Source: Trinickia soli (GTDB lineage Bacteria > Pseudomonadota > Gammaproteobacteria > Burkholderiales > Burkholderiaceae). From it: a stretch of 64,000 nt of DNA. The notes beneath the pieces are model-generated. The model did not search any database. It was not told the origin of the DNA and saw only the letters and a program-made list of their open reading frames with translations. A program made the position numbers and the translations under genes. This document shows positions 46,673 to 55,631 of the stretch, piece by piece. The stretch is from NCBI RefSeq assembly GCF_002879855.1, contig NZ_PNYB01000004.1, forward strand, positions 62,001-126,000, given 5' to 3'. Positions within the stretch are counted from its first letter, which is position 1, and each line of letters opens with the position of its first letter.

Positions 46673-47249
46673 CATCGTCAAGGCCGCACTCGCCAAATGG
46701 CCCAACGTGCCCGACTGCAAGGGCTGGCTATTGCTGGACCGGCGCGGCCAGTGGCGCATGCGCGATGAAGGCGCGCAGGCGCGCGGCGAGCCAGGTACGC
46801 CGATTCGCCATGCCGCGCTGATTGGCTTCATCGAACGCAACTACGAGTGCGATGACCAAGGGCGCTGGTTTTTTCAGAATGGGCCGCAGCGCGTGTTCGT
46901 CGAGTTGGCTTACACGCCGTGGGTCGTCAGGCTCGCGCTGCCCGTAGCCGGGGATCCCGCGTTGACGGACCAGACGGGCGCGCCGTTCGATCCGGCCGGC
47001 GCGCTCCTCGACGATGAAGGCGGCGTGCTGTTCGTCGACGCGTCGCAGCCGGCCCGCGTCGCACTGTTGCACGATCACGACCTCGAACTTTTCACGCGGC
47101 TGGCCGCGCTCGACGCCGATGGATCGGCGGGCACGTTTAACTGGCGGGCCGGCGAAACGTTGCCGATCGAACCTGTAGAGCACGCCCAAGTGCCGACGCG
47201 CTTCGGCTTCGTCACAAGCCCCGCTGCGGCCGCGCCCGCTTCGGTCTGA
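46665..47249 (+). CDS. Conserved protein of unknown function
   Basis: This 194-aa protein is coupled to yheT by an 8-bp overlap. It has no signal peptide or membrane helix. It is compact, with CKGWLLLDRRGQWRMRDE near the N-terminus and conserved-looking segments IRHAALIGFIERNYECDDQG and FFQNGPQRVFVELAYTPWV. The C-terminal third is acidic and then Ala/Pro-rich. I do not recognise its fold. A short GC-rich hairpin (CCCGCG / CGCGGG, 47251-47265) lies just after the stop. Confidence 0.7.
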   Translation: MDDIVKAALAKWPNVPDCKGWLLLDRRGQWRMRDEGAQARGEPGTPIRHAALIGFIERNYECDDQGRWFFQNGPQRVFVELAYTPWVVRLALPVAGDPALTDQTGAPFDPAGALLDDEGGVLFVDASQPARVALLHDHDLELFTRLAALDADGSAGTFNWRAGETLPIEPVEHAQVPTRFGFVTSPAAAAPASV

Positions 47250-47362
47250 CCCCGCGCCGCGCGGGTTAGCCGCTCCCGCGGGATTCACCCGCTCTTTCGT
47301 TGTTAAGCCCGGCAACCGTCCGAGGGTCTACCCCGATTGCGCCGGATGCCGACTCATACAAA

Positions 47363-47390
47363 CATATATATGACTAGTTGACCACATGTG
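47363..47390 (+). promoter_or_regulatory. Clustered palindromes upstream of gntR, candidate operator
   Basis: The AT-rich part of the 171-bp gap before gntR contains three adjacent palindromes: CATATATATG (47363-47372), ACTAGT (47373-47378) and CACATGTG (47383-47390). They end 30 bp before the gntR ATG. GntR-family regulators usually bind short palindromes in their own promoter, so autoregulation is plausible; the exact operator is not resolved. Confidence 0.4.
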
Positions 47391-47420
47391 CTGACCCTAC
47401 GCACACCGAGGAAATGACCT

Positions 47421-48143
47421 ATGCAGGCCGACCAACGCCTTCCCCGCTATCAACGCCTGCGCGACGAGCTCGCCGCGCAGATCGGTCAACACCGATGGCG
47501 CCCCGGTGAAGCCATCCCCACTGAGCAAGAGTTGTCCCGCTCGCATGGGGTCGCCGTCGGCACCGTGCGCAAAGCCATCGATCAGCTCGTTGCCGAAGGC
47601 ATGCTCGAACGGTTTCAGGGACGCGGGACGTTCGTGCGCCGAGCCAGCTTCGACGGCTCGCTGTTCCGCTTCTTCCGCTTCCAGAATCGCCGCGGCGAAC
47701 GGCGCATCCCGACCAGCCGGATTCTCATGCGCGAGGTCGTTGCGGCCCCTTCGGCCGTCAGCGCTGCGCTGCAGATCGACGCCGATGCGCGCGTCATTCA
47801 TATGTCGCGGCTGCGTCTGATCGACGAGCACCCGATTCTGGCTGAAGAAATCTGGCTGCCCTACGAGCGCTTCGCCTCGTTCGCCACGCTGGCGGCCGAT
47901 GAAATCGGCGACCTGCTTTATCCCGTCTATGAATCCCAATGCAATCAGGTGGTCGCATCGGCCACCGAGACGCTGACCGTCGAAACGGTGGACGTCATGT
48001 ATGGGCGGTTGCTGCGGATCGAACCCGGCACGCCCGTCGTCGTCATCGAACGGCTCGCTTACGGGTACGACCGCCGCCCGCTCGAATGGCGACGCTCGCG
48101 CGGGCCGGCGAGCGAGTTTCTTTATCAGGTCGAGATCCGGTAA
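47421..48143 (+). CDS. GntR family regulator with UTRA domain (HutC type)
   Basis: This transcriptional repressor probably senses a small catabolic ligand. The 240-aa product starts with the GntR winged helix (YQRLRDELAAQIGQHRWRPG, then GVAVGTVRKAIDQLVAEGML). After a linker comes the UTRA ligand domain (about residues 90-235), with VIHMSRLRLIDEHPILAEEI. It precedes an MFS transporter and an amidohydrolase in the same direction, so it likely controls their expression in response to the transported substrate. Confidence 0.9.
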   Translation: MQADQRLPRYQRLRDELAAQIGQHRWRPGEAIPTEQELSRSHGVAVGTVRKAIDQLVAEGMLERFQGRGTFVRRASFDGSLFRFFRFQNRRGERRIPTSRILMREVVAAPSAVSAALQIDADARVIHMSRLRLIDEHPILAEEIWLPYERFASFATLAADEIGDLLYPVYESQCNQVVASATETLTVETVDVMYGRLLRIEPGTPVVVIERLAYGYDRRPLEWRRSRGPASEFLYQVEIR

Positions 48144-48214
48144 TCGAGCCGGGCGACCCTACAACATAGGCCCGCGCCGTAGAGCCGGACGTGGGCCGTC
48201 GATCGGAGACAAAG

Positions 48215-49531
48215 ATGTTCAGCTGGTTCAAGGAAATTTCCCCCACCGAACGCCGCACCTTCTGGGCGTGCTTCGGCGGCTGGGCGCTCGACGCGCTCGA
48301 CGTGCAGATGTTCAGCCTCGTCATTCCCGCGATGATCGCGGAATGGGCGATCAGCAAGACCGAAGCGGGCTTGGTCAGCGGCGCGACGCTGGTTGCATCC
48401 GCGTTGGGCGGCTGGATTGCGGGCGCACTCGCCGACCGCTTCGGCCGCGTGCGGACGCTGCAACTCACCGTCGCGTTCTTCTCGGTCTTCACCTTTGCCT
48501 GCGCGTTCTCGCAAAACTTCAGCCAGTTCCTCGTGCTGAAGACGCTCCAAGGCTTCGGTTTCGGCGGCGAATGGGCCGCCGGGGCCGTGCTGATGGCCGA
48601 GTCGATTCGCGCGCAGCATCGCGGCAAGGCCATGGGTACGGTGCAAAGCGCCTGGGCCGTGGGCTGGGCCGCCGCCGTCTTGCTGTACACGGCCATGTTC
48701 TCCCTGCTGCCGGGTCCGATGGCATGGCGCGCCATGTTCGCGTTGGGGCTGCTGCCCGCGCTGCTCGTCATCTACGTGCGACGCGGCGTGCCCGAGCCGA
48801 TCGTACCGGCCGACAACTCGACGACGCGCAGTTCCGGCAAAACGAACGTCCGCTCCGGTGACGCCGCCGCCATTCCGTTCTTCGCGATTTTCTCGCCGCG
48901 CGTGCTGCGCATGACGCTGACCGGCGCCTTGCTCGGCGTCGGCGCACATGGCGGGTATTACGCGCTGATGACGTGGTTGCCCACGTATCTGAAGACCGAA
49001 CGACACCTGTCGGTCCTCGGGACCGGCGGCTACCTGGCCGTCATCATCTTCGCGTTCTTCTGCGGATGCGTCGCCAGCGCCCAATTGCTTGATCGCATCG
49101 GCCGACGCGGAACGATCCTGTTGTTCTCGATTGCGTGCGTCGCCACGGTCCTGGTCTACCTGTTCGCGCCGCTGACGAACGGCGCGATGCTCGTCGTCGG
49201 CTTTCCGCTCGGTTTTTTTGCTGCCGGCATTCCGGCCAGCATGGGCGCGCTGTTCAACGAGCTGTACCCGCGTGGCATGCGCGGCACGGGCGTCGGCTTT
49301 TGCTACAACTTCGGGCGCGTCGTCTCCGCGGCCTTCCCCGTGATGGTCGGCCATCTCGCCAAGACGACGACGCTCGGCTTCGCGATCGGCACCGATGCGG
49401 CCATCGCCTACGCCATCGTCGCGTTGGCCGTCCTGATGCTGCCTGAAACACGGGGACGCGCGCTCGCCGACACCTTGCCGGCCGACGACGAACACCCCAG
49501 CCCGGCCCAGGTCGCGCACGCGCGCCGATGA
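48215..49531 (+). CDS. MFS transporter, likely carboxylate/aromatic-acid type
   Basis: This is a major facilitator transporter with about 12 TM helices. The start at 48215 (MFSWFKEISPTERRTFWACF) has GGAGA at SD distance; an in-frame ATG at 48191 lies before that SD. The 438-aa product shows the motif A context LADRFGRVRTLQ and the MHS-type N-terminus with FGGWALDALDVQMFSLVIP. Such carriers import carboxylates, sugar acids or aromatic acids. Its neighbours suggest the substrate is a lactone- or acid-type compound processed by the next gene. Confidence 0.87.
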   Translation: MFSWFKEISPTERRTFWACFGGWALDALDVQMFSLVIPAMIAEWAISKTEAGLVSGATLVASALGGWIAGALADRFGRVRTLQLTVAFFSVFTFACAFSQNFSQFLVLKTLQGFGFGGEWAAGAVLMAESIRAQHRGKAMGTVQSAWAVGWAAAVLLYTAMFSLLPGPMAWRAMFALGLLPALLVIYVRRGVPEPIVPADNSTTRSSGKTNVRSGDAAAIPFFAIFSPRVLRMTLTGALLGVGAHGGYYALMTWLPTYLKTERHLSVLGTGGYLAVIIFAFFCGCVASAQLLDRIGRRGTILLFSIACVATVLVYLFAPLTNGAMLVVGFPLGFFAAGIPASMGALFNELYPRGMRGTGVGFCYNFGRVVSAAFPVMVGHLAKTTTLGFAIGTDAAIAYAIVALAVLMLPETRGRALADTLPADDEHPSPAQVAHARR

Positions 49532-49608
49532 CTTGACGGGCAACACGCGCCGGGCGTGGGGCCTTCTCGCGCCCCGCTTCATAACGATTGACGATCGGAG
49601 ACAACCGA

Positions 49609-50556
49609 ATGGCGAACGGTAAGCTCACCCGCCGAACTTTCAACCAAGGACTATTGGCCATGTTGACGACGACCGCGCTGGGCGCCTGCGCGGCTACGCC
49701 CAAGCCCGAGAGCGCCGGCAAGATCACCGCGATCGACACGCATGCGCATGTGTTTTCTCACGACCTGCCGCTCGCGCAGCGGCGACGCTATGCGCCGTCC
49801 TACGACGCGCCGCTTTCGCGCTACCTCGCGCAGCTCGACGCACATGGCGTATCGCACGGCGTGCTGATCCAGCCGAGCTTTCTCGGCACCGACAATCGCT
49901 ATCTCGTGCAATCGATCGCGCGGGCGCCTGCGCGTCTGCGCGGCATTGCCGTCATCGACCCAGCCGCAGTCGCAGCCGATCCGGGCCAGCTCGATGCGCT
50001 CGCGCGCGCGGGCGTCGTCGGCATCCGGCTCAATCTGTTCAGCCTGCCCGACCCGGACTATTCGAGCGCCGCCTGGCAGGCGACGCTCGATCAGATCGCC
50101 TCGCTCGGCTGGCAGGTCGAAGTCCATTGCGAGGCGCAGCGGCTGCCGCAAGTGGTCGGCCCGCTCGTCGAGCGAAAAGGCGGCGGAATCAACGTCGTCG
50201 TGGATCATTTCGGCCGGCCGAAGCCGGCGCTTGGCGTCGACGATCCGGGCTTCCGTTATCTGCTGACGCTCGGCACGACGCGGCGCGTGTGGGTCAAGGT
50301 GTCAGGCGCTTACCGCAATGCCGCGCGCAAGACGGGAGCGGACGGCAGCGCGACGGCGCTGGCTGCGATGCCGCTCTTGCAAGACGCCTTCGGCCTCGAT
50401 CGGCTGGTCTGGGGCAGCGATTGGCCGCACACGCAGTTTGAACATGTCGAAAGCTACGACGCCGTCTATGCGCTGATGCTCAAGCAGCTGCCGACCGAGC
50501 GCGAACGACGCGCCGTGCTCGTCGACACGCCTGCGCGGCTCTTTCGGTTCGTTTGA
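49609..50556 (+). CDS. Exported amidohydrolase (TIM-barrel lactonase-like) with Tat/lipobox signal
   Basis: This is an amidohydrolase-2 family enzyme related to lactonases such as 2-pyrone-4,6-dicarboxylate hydrolase. The start at 49609 has GGAGA upstream. The 315-aa product begins with a twin-arginine motif TRRTFNQ, a hydrophobic core, and a lipobox-like GAC, so it may be a Tat-exported lipoprotein. The metal-binding barrel has DTHAHVFSHD near residue 40 and WGSDWPHTQF near residue 265. Most relatives are cytosolic, which makes the signal unusual. It follows the MFS gene by 77 bp. Confidence 0.82.
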   Translation: MANGKLTRRTFNQGLLAMLTTTALGACAATPKPESAGKITAIDTHAHVFSHDLPLAQRRRYAPSYDAPLSRYLAQLDAHGVSHGVLIQPSFLGTDNRYLVQSIARAPARLRGIAVIDPAAVAADPGQLDALARAGVVGIRLNLFSLPDPDYSSAAWQATLDQIASLGWQVEVHCEAQRLPQVVGPLVERKGGGINVVVDHFGRPKPALGVDDPGFRYLLTLGTTRRVWVKVSGAYRNAARKTGADGSATALAAMPLLQDAFGLDRLVWGSDWPHTQFEHVESYDAVYALMLKQLPTERERRAVLVDTPARLFRFV

Positions 50557-50686
50557 CGCTTCGTTTGAGGCTTCGTGTGACGTTTGGGCCGGATCGATAG
50601 CGCGTTCGGGCCTTCGATGGCCGCGGGTCAGCGACGGGCGGCCGGCAGGCGACTGCTAACATAGCCGCAATTCGAAGGAGGATGAG

Positions 50687-51175
50687 ATGCCTGAATTGAC
50701 CCATTTCGACGCGGCCGGCCAAGCGCATATGGTCGACGTCGGCGGCAAGGACGAAACGAAGCGAATCGCCGTTGCACGCGGCTCGATTCGGATGAAGGCC
50801 GAAACGCTTGCGCTGATCCGCGACGGTCATGCAAAAAAAGGCGACGTCTTGGGCGTTGCGCGCATCGCCGCGATTCAAGGCGCGAAGCGCACGGCCGATT
50901 TGATTCCGCTCTGTCACCCCCTCGCGCTGACGCGCGTCGCGATCGAATTCGAGTTGGACGAAACGCTTCCGGGCGTGCATTGCACGGCGCAGGTTGAAAC
51001 GCTCGGCCGCACCGGCGTCGAGATGGAAGCGCTGACGGCCGTGCAGGTGGGACTGCTGACCGTCTACGACATGTGCAAGGCAGTCGATCGTGGGATGGTC
51101 ATCACCGATGTGGGCGTGCAGGAGAAACGCGGTGGGAAGTCGGGGGATTGGCACGCGCCGGGGACGACCGGTTGA
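50687..51175 (+). CDS. moaC: Cyclic pyranopterin monophosphate synthase
   Basis: MoaC converts the MoaA product into cPMP in molybdenum cofactor synthesis. The 162-aa protein is close to E. coli length and shows [31 protein letters not shown] and [20 protein letters not shown], all family hallmarks. A strong SD AAGGAGG precedes the ATG. It stands alone here; no other mo genes are adjacent. Confidence 0.95.
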   Translation: MPELTHFDAAGQAHMVDVGGKDETKRIAVARGSIRMKAETLALIRDGHAKKGDVLGVARIAAIQGAKRTADLIPLCHPLALTRVAIEFELDETLPGVHCTAQVETLGRTGVEMEALTAVQVGLLTVYDMCKAVDRGMVITDVGVQEKRGGKSGDWHAPGTTG

Positions 51176-51472
51176 GCCTGGGCTCGCTCGACGCTGCCCC
51201 CAGAGGACCGTTCCCGTCGCCTGGCTTATGAGGTGACAACGTCATTGGCGTTGTTAAGGTTCCAAGCGCCGCACCCGACTCTCGTTCCCGCGTGTCGCAC
51301 TGGATCGGTGAGGCCGCCCCGCTCCCATGCGAACGCGGGTGACGATCCGCTTCATCAGCCAAAAAGCCGGATCGAATCCGGCAACCCGCATCTGGGCAGT
51401 TTTCTTCAATACCCGCCCCCAGCGCCGCCTCTATCGTTTGGTTTCCCCAACCAGACAACCCAACGGCGTGCG

Positions 51473-52060
51473 ATGGACATCTTTCTCTCTATGGCGGCGT
51501 TCGCGCTCGCCTCGTCGATCACCCCTGGCCCCGTGAATCTCGTCGCACTAGGCAGCGCCCTTCAGTACGGATTGGGCGCCAGCATGCGCCATGTCACAGG
51601 CGCCACCTTCGGCTTCACGCTGCTACTGCTGCTGACGGGCTTCGGCCTGCGCGAATTGTTGACGCTGTTGCCAGGCTTGACCCGGTTCATCCAATGGGCC
51701 GGCGTCGCGTTTCTGCTTTATCTGGCTTATAAGCTGGCCGTCGACGATGGCCGCATCGGCCTGCGCAACACGGCGAGCGGCCCTTCGCTCATGAAAGGGG
51801 CTGCCATGCAGTGGCTGAACCCCAAAGCATGGATCGCATCGGTCGCCGGCATGGGCGCCTACGCTGCAAACGGCGACTCGCATGTCGTTTGGCGATTCGC
51901 TGCGATCTATTTCGTGGTCTGCTACGCGTCGATCTCGTGCTGGGCCGCAGCGGGATTGCTGTTACGGCGGCATCTGCAATCGCCGGCAACGGTGCGGATG
52001 TTGAACCGGACGATGGCGATCATGCTTGCCGGTAGCGCCGCGTACCTGCTGCACGCATAA
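51473..52060 (+). CDS. LysE/RhtB family amino acid exporter
   Basis: This is a small inner-membrane exporter of amino acids or derivatives. The ATG at 51473 gives 195 aa beginning MDIFLSMAAFALASSITPGP, the LysE signature with TPGP. Six hydrophobic segments can be placed, including GFTLLLLLTGFGL and KGAAMQWLNPKAWIASVAG. The 297 bp upstream after moaC hold nothing I can support. It converges with an AraC gene 14 bp away; LysE-AraC pairs are common. Confidence 0.87.
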   Translation: MDIFLSMAAFALASSITPGPVNLVALGSALQYGLGASMRHVTGATFGFTLLLLLTGFGLRELLTLLPGLTRFIQWAGVAFLLYLAYKLAVDDGRIGLRNTASGPSLMKGAAMQWLNPKAWIASVAGMGAYAANGDSHVVWRFAAIYFVVCYASISCWAAAGLLLRRHLQSPATVRMLNRTMAIMLAGSAAYLLHA

Positions 52061-52074
52061 ATCGCTCGAACCGG

Positions 52075-52905
52075 TTACCCGCGGTACTGTCCCGGCGTCG
52101 CGGCGACGAATTGCTTGAATACGCGCTGCAAATGCGCTTGATCTGCGAAGCCCGCTTCGACGGCAACATCGGCGATCGGCCGCCGCCGTTTCAACTGCGC
52201 TTTGCAGTATTCGATACGGCAGTTGACCTGGTAGGTATGCGGCGTCATCCCGTATCTTTCCTTGAATGCCCGAATCAAATAAGACTCCGAGAGATTGCCC
52301 GCCGCGCAGATTTCTTTGAGCTTTAACGACTGCGTGCAATTCGCCCTGATGTAGTCGGCGACATAAGCGAGCTTGCGATTCCCCTCTTTCGCTACAGACG
52401 GCGCCGGATTCAGAATCTGCTGCGCATCGGCGAAGTAGTCAACCGCGGCGCATTCCTTCTTCAGATGATCGGCGTGATCGTCAGTCAACGTGGCATAGAG
52501 CTGATTCAACCCGGCATACAGCCGGGCGTCGCTCGTCGCACGTGTGGAAAATGCCTGAAAACCCAGGCTTTCTCGAAACCCGAGTGCATGCTGAAGATCG
52601 GTCAACCAGCCGGTATCGACGTAGAACATCCGATACGACCAGGGCTCATGGTCGATCGGGTTGCAGGCGTGCACATCGCCGGGGTTGATGACGACAACCA
52701 TACGCGCGCCAACGCGTTCCCAACCATTGCCGTTCAGGTAGCCGCTGCGTCCGCCCGTAATCGCACCGATCGAGAACGATTCATGCGTGTGTCGCGCATA
52801 GCAAACCTTGCGACCGTCCTTCACTTCGCGCACTTCGATGAACGGCAACGCCGCATCGCGCCAGAAGCTCGGCGTCGCTGGGTCTTTCGGTGAACGAGCC
52901 GCCAT
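52075..52905 (-). CDS. AraC family regulator with cupin sensing domain
   Basis: This 276-aa activator has an N-terminal AraC-binding/cupin domain (residues about 20-150, with ARHTHESFSIGAITGGR and INPGDVHACNP) and a C-terminal pair of HTH motifs. HTH segments are LKEICAAGNLSESYLIRAFK and IADVAVEAGFADQAHLQRVF. The start at 52905 is chosen over 52959 because the extra N-terminus shows no family match. It is convergent with the lysE-type exporter and probably controls it. Confidence 0.86.
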   Translation of the reverse strand: MAARSPKDPATPSFWRDAALPFIEVREVKDGRKVCYARHTHESFSIGAITGGRSGYLNGNGWERVGARMVVVINPGDVHACNPIDHEPWSYRMFYVDTGWLTDLQHALGFRESLGFQAFSTRATSDARLYAGLNQLYATLTDDHADHLKKECAAVDYFADAQQILNPAPSVAKEGNRKLAYVADYIRANCTQSLKLKEICAAGNLSESYLIRAFKERYGMTPHTYQVNCRIEYCKAQLKRRRPIADVAVEAGFADQAHLQRVFKQFVAATPGQYRG

Positions 52906-52965
52906 GATTTGCCCGAGTGATCCGATCCAATTCCCGGGCGGATGCCGCACCGGCCGCATCGCGAC

Positions 52966-54753
52966 TCAGTCGTCGCTTTCGTCTTCGTCGCCGGCGCCCT
53001 TCGGCGCTGGCCCGTAGCGCTTTACGAGTTCCGCCTTGAACGCTGCAAGCTTCGGCTCGTTGTCGCACAACTCGTACAGCGCGGCCAACTGCGCCGGCCA
53101 ATCGTGCAGCACGCCGGCAAAGATCTTCAGCCGCTCCACGGTATCGAAAGCCTCGTCCTGTTTGCCGTCGAGCGCGAGCAACACCGCGTAGCGTCGCAGC
53201 ACCGTCTCGCCCGGCAGCAGCGCCAACGCCTTCTCATGCATGGCAAGCTTCGTCGGCAAATCGGTGCCATCGATCGGCAGCAGCGTCGCCATGCCGTATT
53301 CGCCCCACGCGCCGAACAGCACCGACGGCGCCGCCCGATACTCGTCAGCGGGATGGGCGCCGTAGTACAGCACCTCGGCCCGCGAATAGTCGCGGTAAAT
53401 CGGATGCAGCGCGGCGAATCCGCCGGCGACGAGCAGTAGCTGCCATCCCAACGCCACGCGTGGCGGCACGAACGTGAGCGGCTTCGTCTCCAGAATGCCA
53501 AAGACGAACATGGCGGGCAGCAGGAAGAACATGTACTGCTGCGGATACTCGACGAGCGCGTGCATCAGCAGCACGCCGATCAACGCCAAGCCGAACACGC
53601 GGTCCGCCGTATGTTGCGCGCGCAACACGCGCCAGAGCCAGGCCAGCAATCCCAACAACACGATGGCCAGACCCACGATACCCGTCTTCGCCAGCAAATC
53701 GACCACGATATCGTGCGAATTGTTGGCTATCTCGACATCGCCGAGCCGCTTCACGAGTTCGTACTCGAAACGCGGAAATTCGCCCCAACCAACGCCAAGG
53801 AGTGGATGCTGCGTGAACATCGTCCAGCCGTACTTCCACATCGCCAGGCGCAAGACAAACTGGCTTTTATCCTGGAAGCGGTGCGCCGCCGAGACATCCA
53901 AACCGAAATCGAAGCGTGCGTTCGCCCAGCGCACGGCAACGTTCACCGCGAAAAACAGAACGACGAGCCCGACTGGAATCATCCAGGCGCGCAGGCTGCG
54001 ACGCCGTCCTCCGTATGCCCCTTCGCGCGGCGCCACGAGCGCCATCCAAAACCCGGCCACGACGATGACGGCCGTCTGTAGCCAGGGCCCGCGCGAGACC
54101 GTCAACGCCTGCCCCAGAATGCAGACCGCCGAAACGACAGCCCAGACGAGCACGTTCAGACGGCGCTTCTGCACGAGATACATGGCGGCCGCAAGGGCGA
54201 AAGCAATGACCGTCGCAAGATGGTTCGCTTGTGCCATGTTGCCGAACGGCCGACGCTCGTTCGTCACGTTGTACGCCACGACAAACGGGGCGAATCGCGT
54301 TTCCGCGTGAAACAGCTGGACGATCTGGCAAAACACGGCAAACAGCCCGCCGACGATCAAGCCGCCCGCCGCCCAGCGCAGGGCGCACTCGGCGGCGCCC
54401 GCGCGAGCAAGCCCATAGCCGGCCTGCGTCGCCATCACGGCGGCCAGCAAGAAGCCGGCGCCGAGCCACGCCATCGAAGGCTGCGCGAGCGGCAGGACAA
54501 ACGTCTGCAGGACCAGTAAAGCACCAAACGCAAACGGGACGAGCGCAACGGCTGGCAGCGCGTAGGGAATGCGCGGCCGTGCCGTGACCGACAACAGCAA
54601 GACGGACGCGCCGACGAGCAGGTAAAGCGACAGCGCCGTGTATTCGGCGTAGAAGGTCGGTATCGGATACGTATGGTTCGTTACCGCATACGGCAGCACC
54701 AACGCGAAAGCCAGCGACGTGAATGATAGATAGCGAGCAAATGGAAAGGTCAT
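52966..54753 (-). CDS. pglL: PglL-type O-oligosaccharyltransferase (Wzy_C superfamily)
   Basis: This is a polytopic inner-membrane O-antigen-ligase-like enzyme. The start at 54753 (MTFPFARYLSFTSLAFALVL) is preferred; the ORF is open to 54834, directly abutting the pilin stop. The 595-aa product has about ten TM helices, the Wzy_C periplasmic region around QHPLLGVGWGEFPRFEYELV and a soluble C-terminal part. PglL enzymes transfer lipid-linked oligosaccharides to Ser/Thr of pilins. The type IV pilin directly upstream is the obvious substrate, though the pairing is inferred from position. Confidence 0.83.
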   Translation of the reverse strand: MTFPFARYLSFTSLAFALVLPYAVTNHTYPIPTFYAEYTALSLYLLVGASVLLLSVTARPRIPYALPAVALVPFAFGALLVLQTFVLPLAQPSMAWLGAGFLLAAVMATQAGYGLARAGAAECALRWAAGGLIVGGLFAVFCQIVQLFHAETRFAPFVVAYNVTNERRPFGNMAQANHLATVIAFALAAAMYLVQKRRLNVLVWAVVSAVCILGQALTVSRGPWLQTAVIVVAGFWMALVAPREGAYGGRRRSLRAWMIPVGLVVLFFAVNVAVRWANARFDFGLDVSAAHRFQDKSQFVLRLAMWKYGWTMFTQHPLLGVGWGEFPRFEYELVKRLGDVEIANNSHDIVVDLLAKTGIVGLAIVLLGLLAWLWRVLRAQHTADRVFGLALIGVLLMHALVEYPQQYMFFLLPAMFVFGILETKPLTFVPPRVALGWQLLLVAGGFAALHPIYRDYSRAEVLYYGAHPADEYRAAPSVLFGAWGEYGMATLLPIDGTDLPTKLAMHEKALALLPGETVLRRYAVLLALDGKQDEAFDTVERLKIFAGVLHDWPAQLAALYELCDNEPKLAAFKAELVKRYGPAPKGAGDEDESDD

Positions 54754-54834
54754 GAGGGTATGGACCGTCGGCAACCGGCGCACTATACAAAAGTTTTCTT
54801 TCAGTGTGCGCGCCCATTTGCTTGCCGCACGCAT

Positions 54835-55479
54835 TCACGCACGGCATTCGGGCGGCGCAAGCTTGCCCGGCAACGTCGCACCGGCGACCGGGCTCGGCCC
54901 GGGCCCCGGCGCGGGCAGCGAGGACGACAGCTTGCCCGACGCGAAACACTCCCAGGTCAATGCCCCGCCCAGCGCGGCGCCCGACTCGAGCGCAATGCGC
55001 GAGGTTGGCGGATCCGACGCGTCGGGCAACGACGGCACAAGCACGAGCGTCTCACTGCCGGCCGGCGCCACTCGCGAGGTATAGCGGATCGCGATTTCTC
55101 CGGTCGCGTCGTCGATTTCGATCGACTCGACGTTGCGCGTGCCGGGCGGCGCAACGTACCCGCTGCCAAACACATTGCCACCGGCGGCGTTTTCCGCCAC
55201 CGCAAGGCGCGCGCCCGACGCCAGCGCAAGCCCCTCGCCGACGCGGCTGCGCGCCAGATAGTCCTGATAGGCCGGCACCGCGTAAGCGGCGACCACGCCG
55301 ACGATAGCCAGCACGATCATGAGCTCGATCAGCGTAAAGCCGCGTCTGCCGGTTTCGTGTGCTCCGCACGCGGATAACGCGAACGACGTGCACGCATGGT
55401 CCGGCGCAGGCGGTTCCAACCGGTGCGCGGCGACGCGGCCCAGAAGCAAATGGAGAAAAGAAACAGCAACGGCAGGCAT
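54835..55479 (-). CDS. Type IV pilin with an unusually long leader
   Basis: This is a type IV pilin-like protein with a prepilin site [19 protein letters not shown]. The mature chain starts with Phe48 and Glu at +5. From the ATG at 55479 (SD GAGGAG 11 bases upstream) the leader is 47 residues, much longer than the usual 6-10; no in-frame ATG or GTG lies closer. The C-terminal part (about 165 aa) has two Cys-like positions and a Gly/Pro-rich tail. A glycosyltransferase gene follows at once. PilD (not in this window) would be the peptidase. Confidence 0.85.
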   Translation of the reverse strand: MPAVAVSFLHLLLGRVAAHRLEPPAPDHACTSFALSACGAHETGRRGFTLIELMIVLAIVGVVAAYAVPAYQDYLARSRVGEGLALASGARLAVAENAAGGNVFGSGYVAPPGTRNVESIEIDDATGEIAIRYTSRVAPAGSETLVLVPSLPDASDPPTSRIALESGAALGGALTWECFASGKLSSSLPAPGPGPSPVAGATLPGKLAPPECRA

Positions 55480-55631
55480 CGGCAGGTACGCTCCTCGAAC
55501 GACGGCCCGCCAACGAAGGGGCGGGCAACGGATTCAAAGCGTACCGACGTGCGCGGTCAGAGGGCAGTCGGCCGAATGGTTAGGATGTCCGCGGCGGCGC
55601 GAGGCGCGCCGATCCGGTTACCCGTCAGCGA

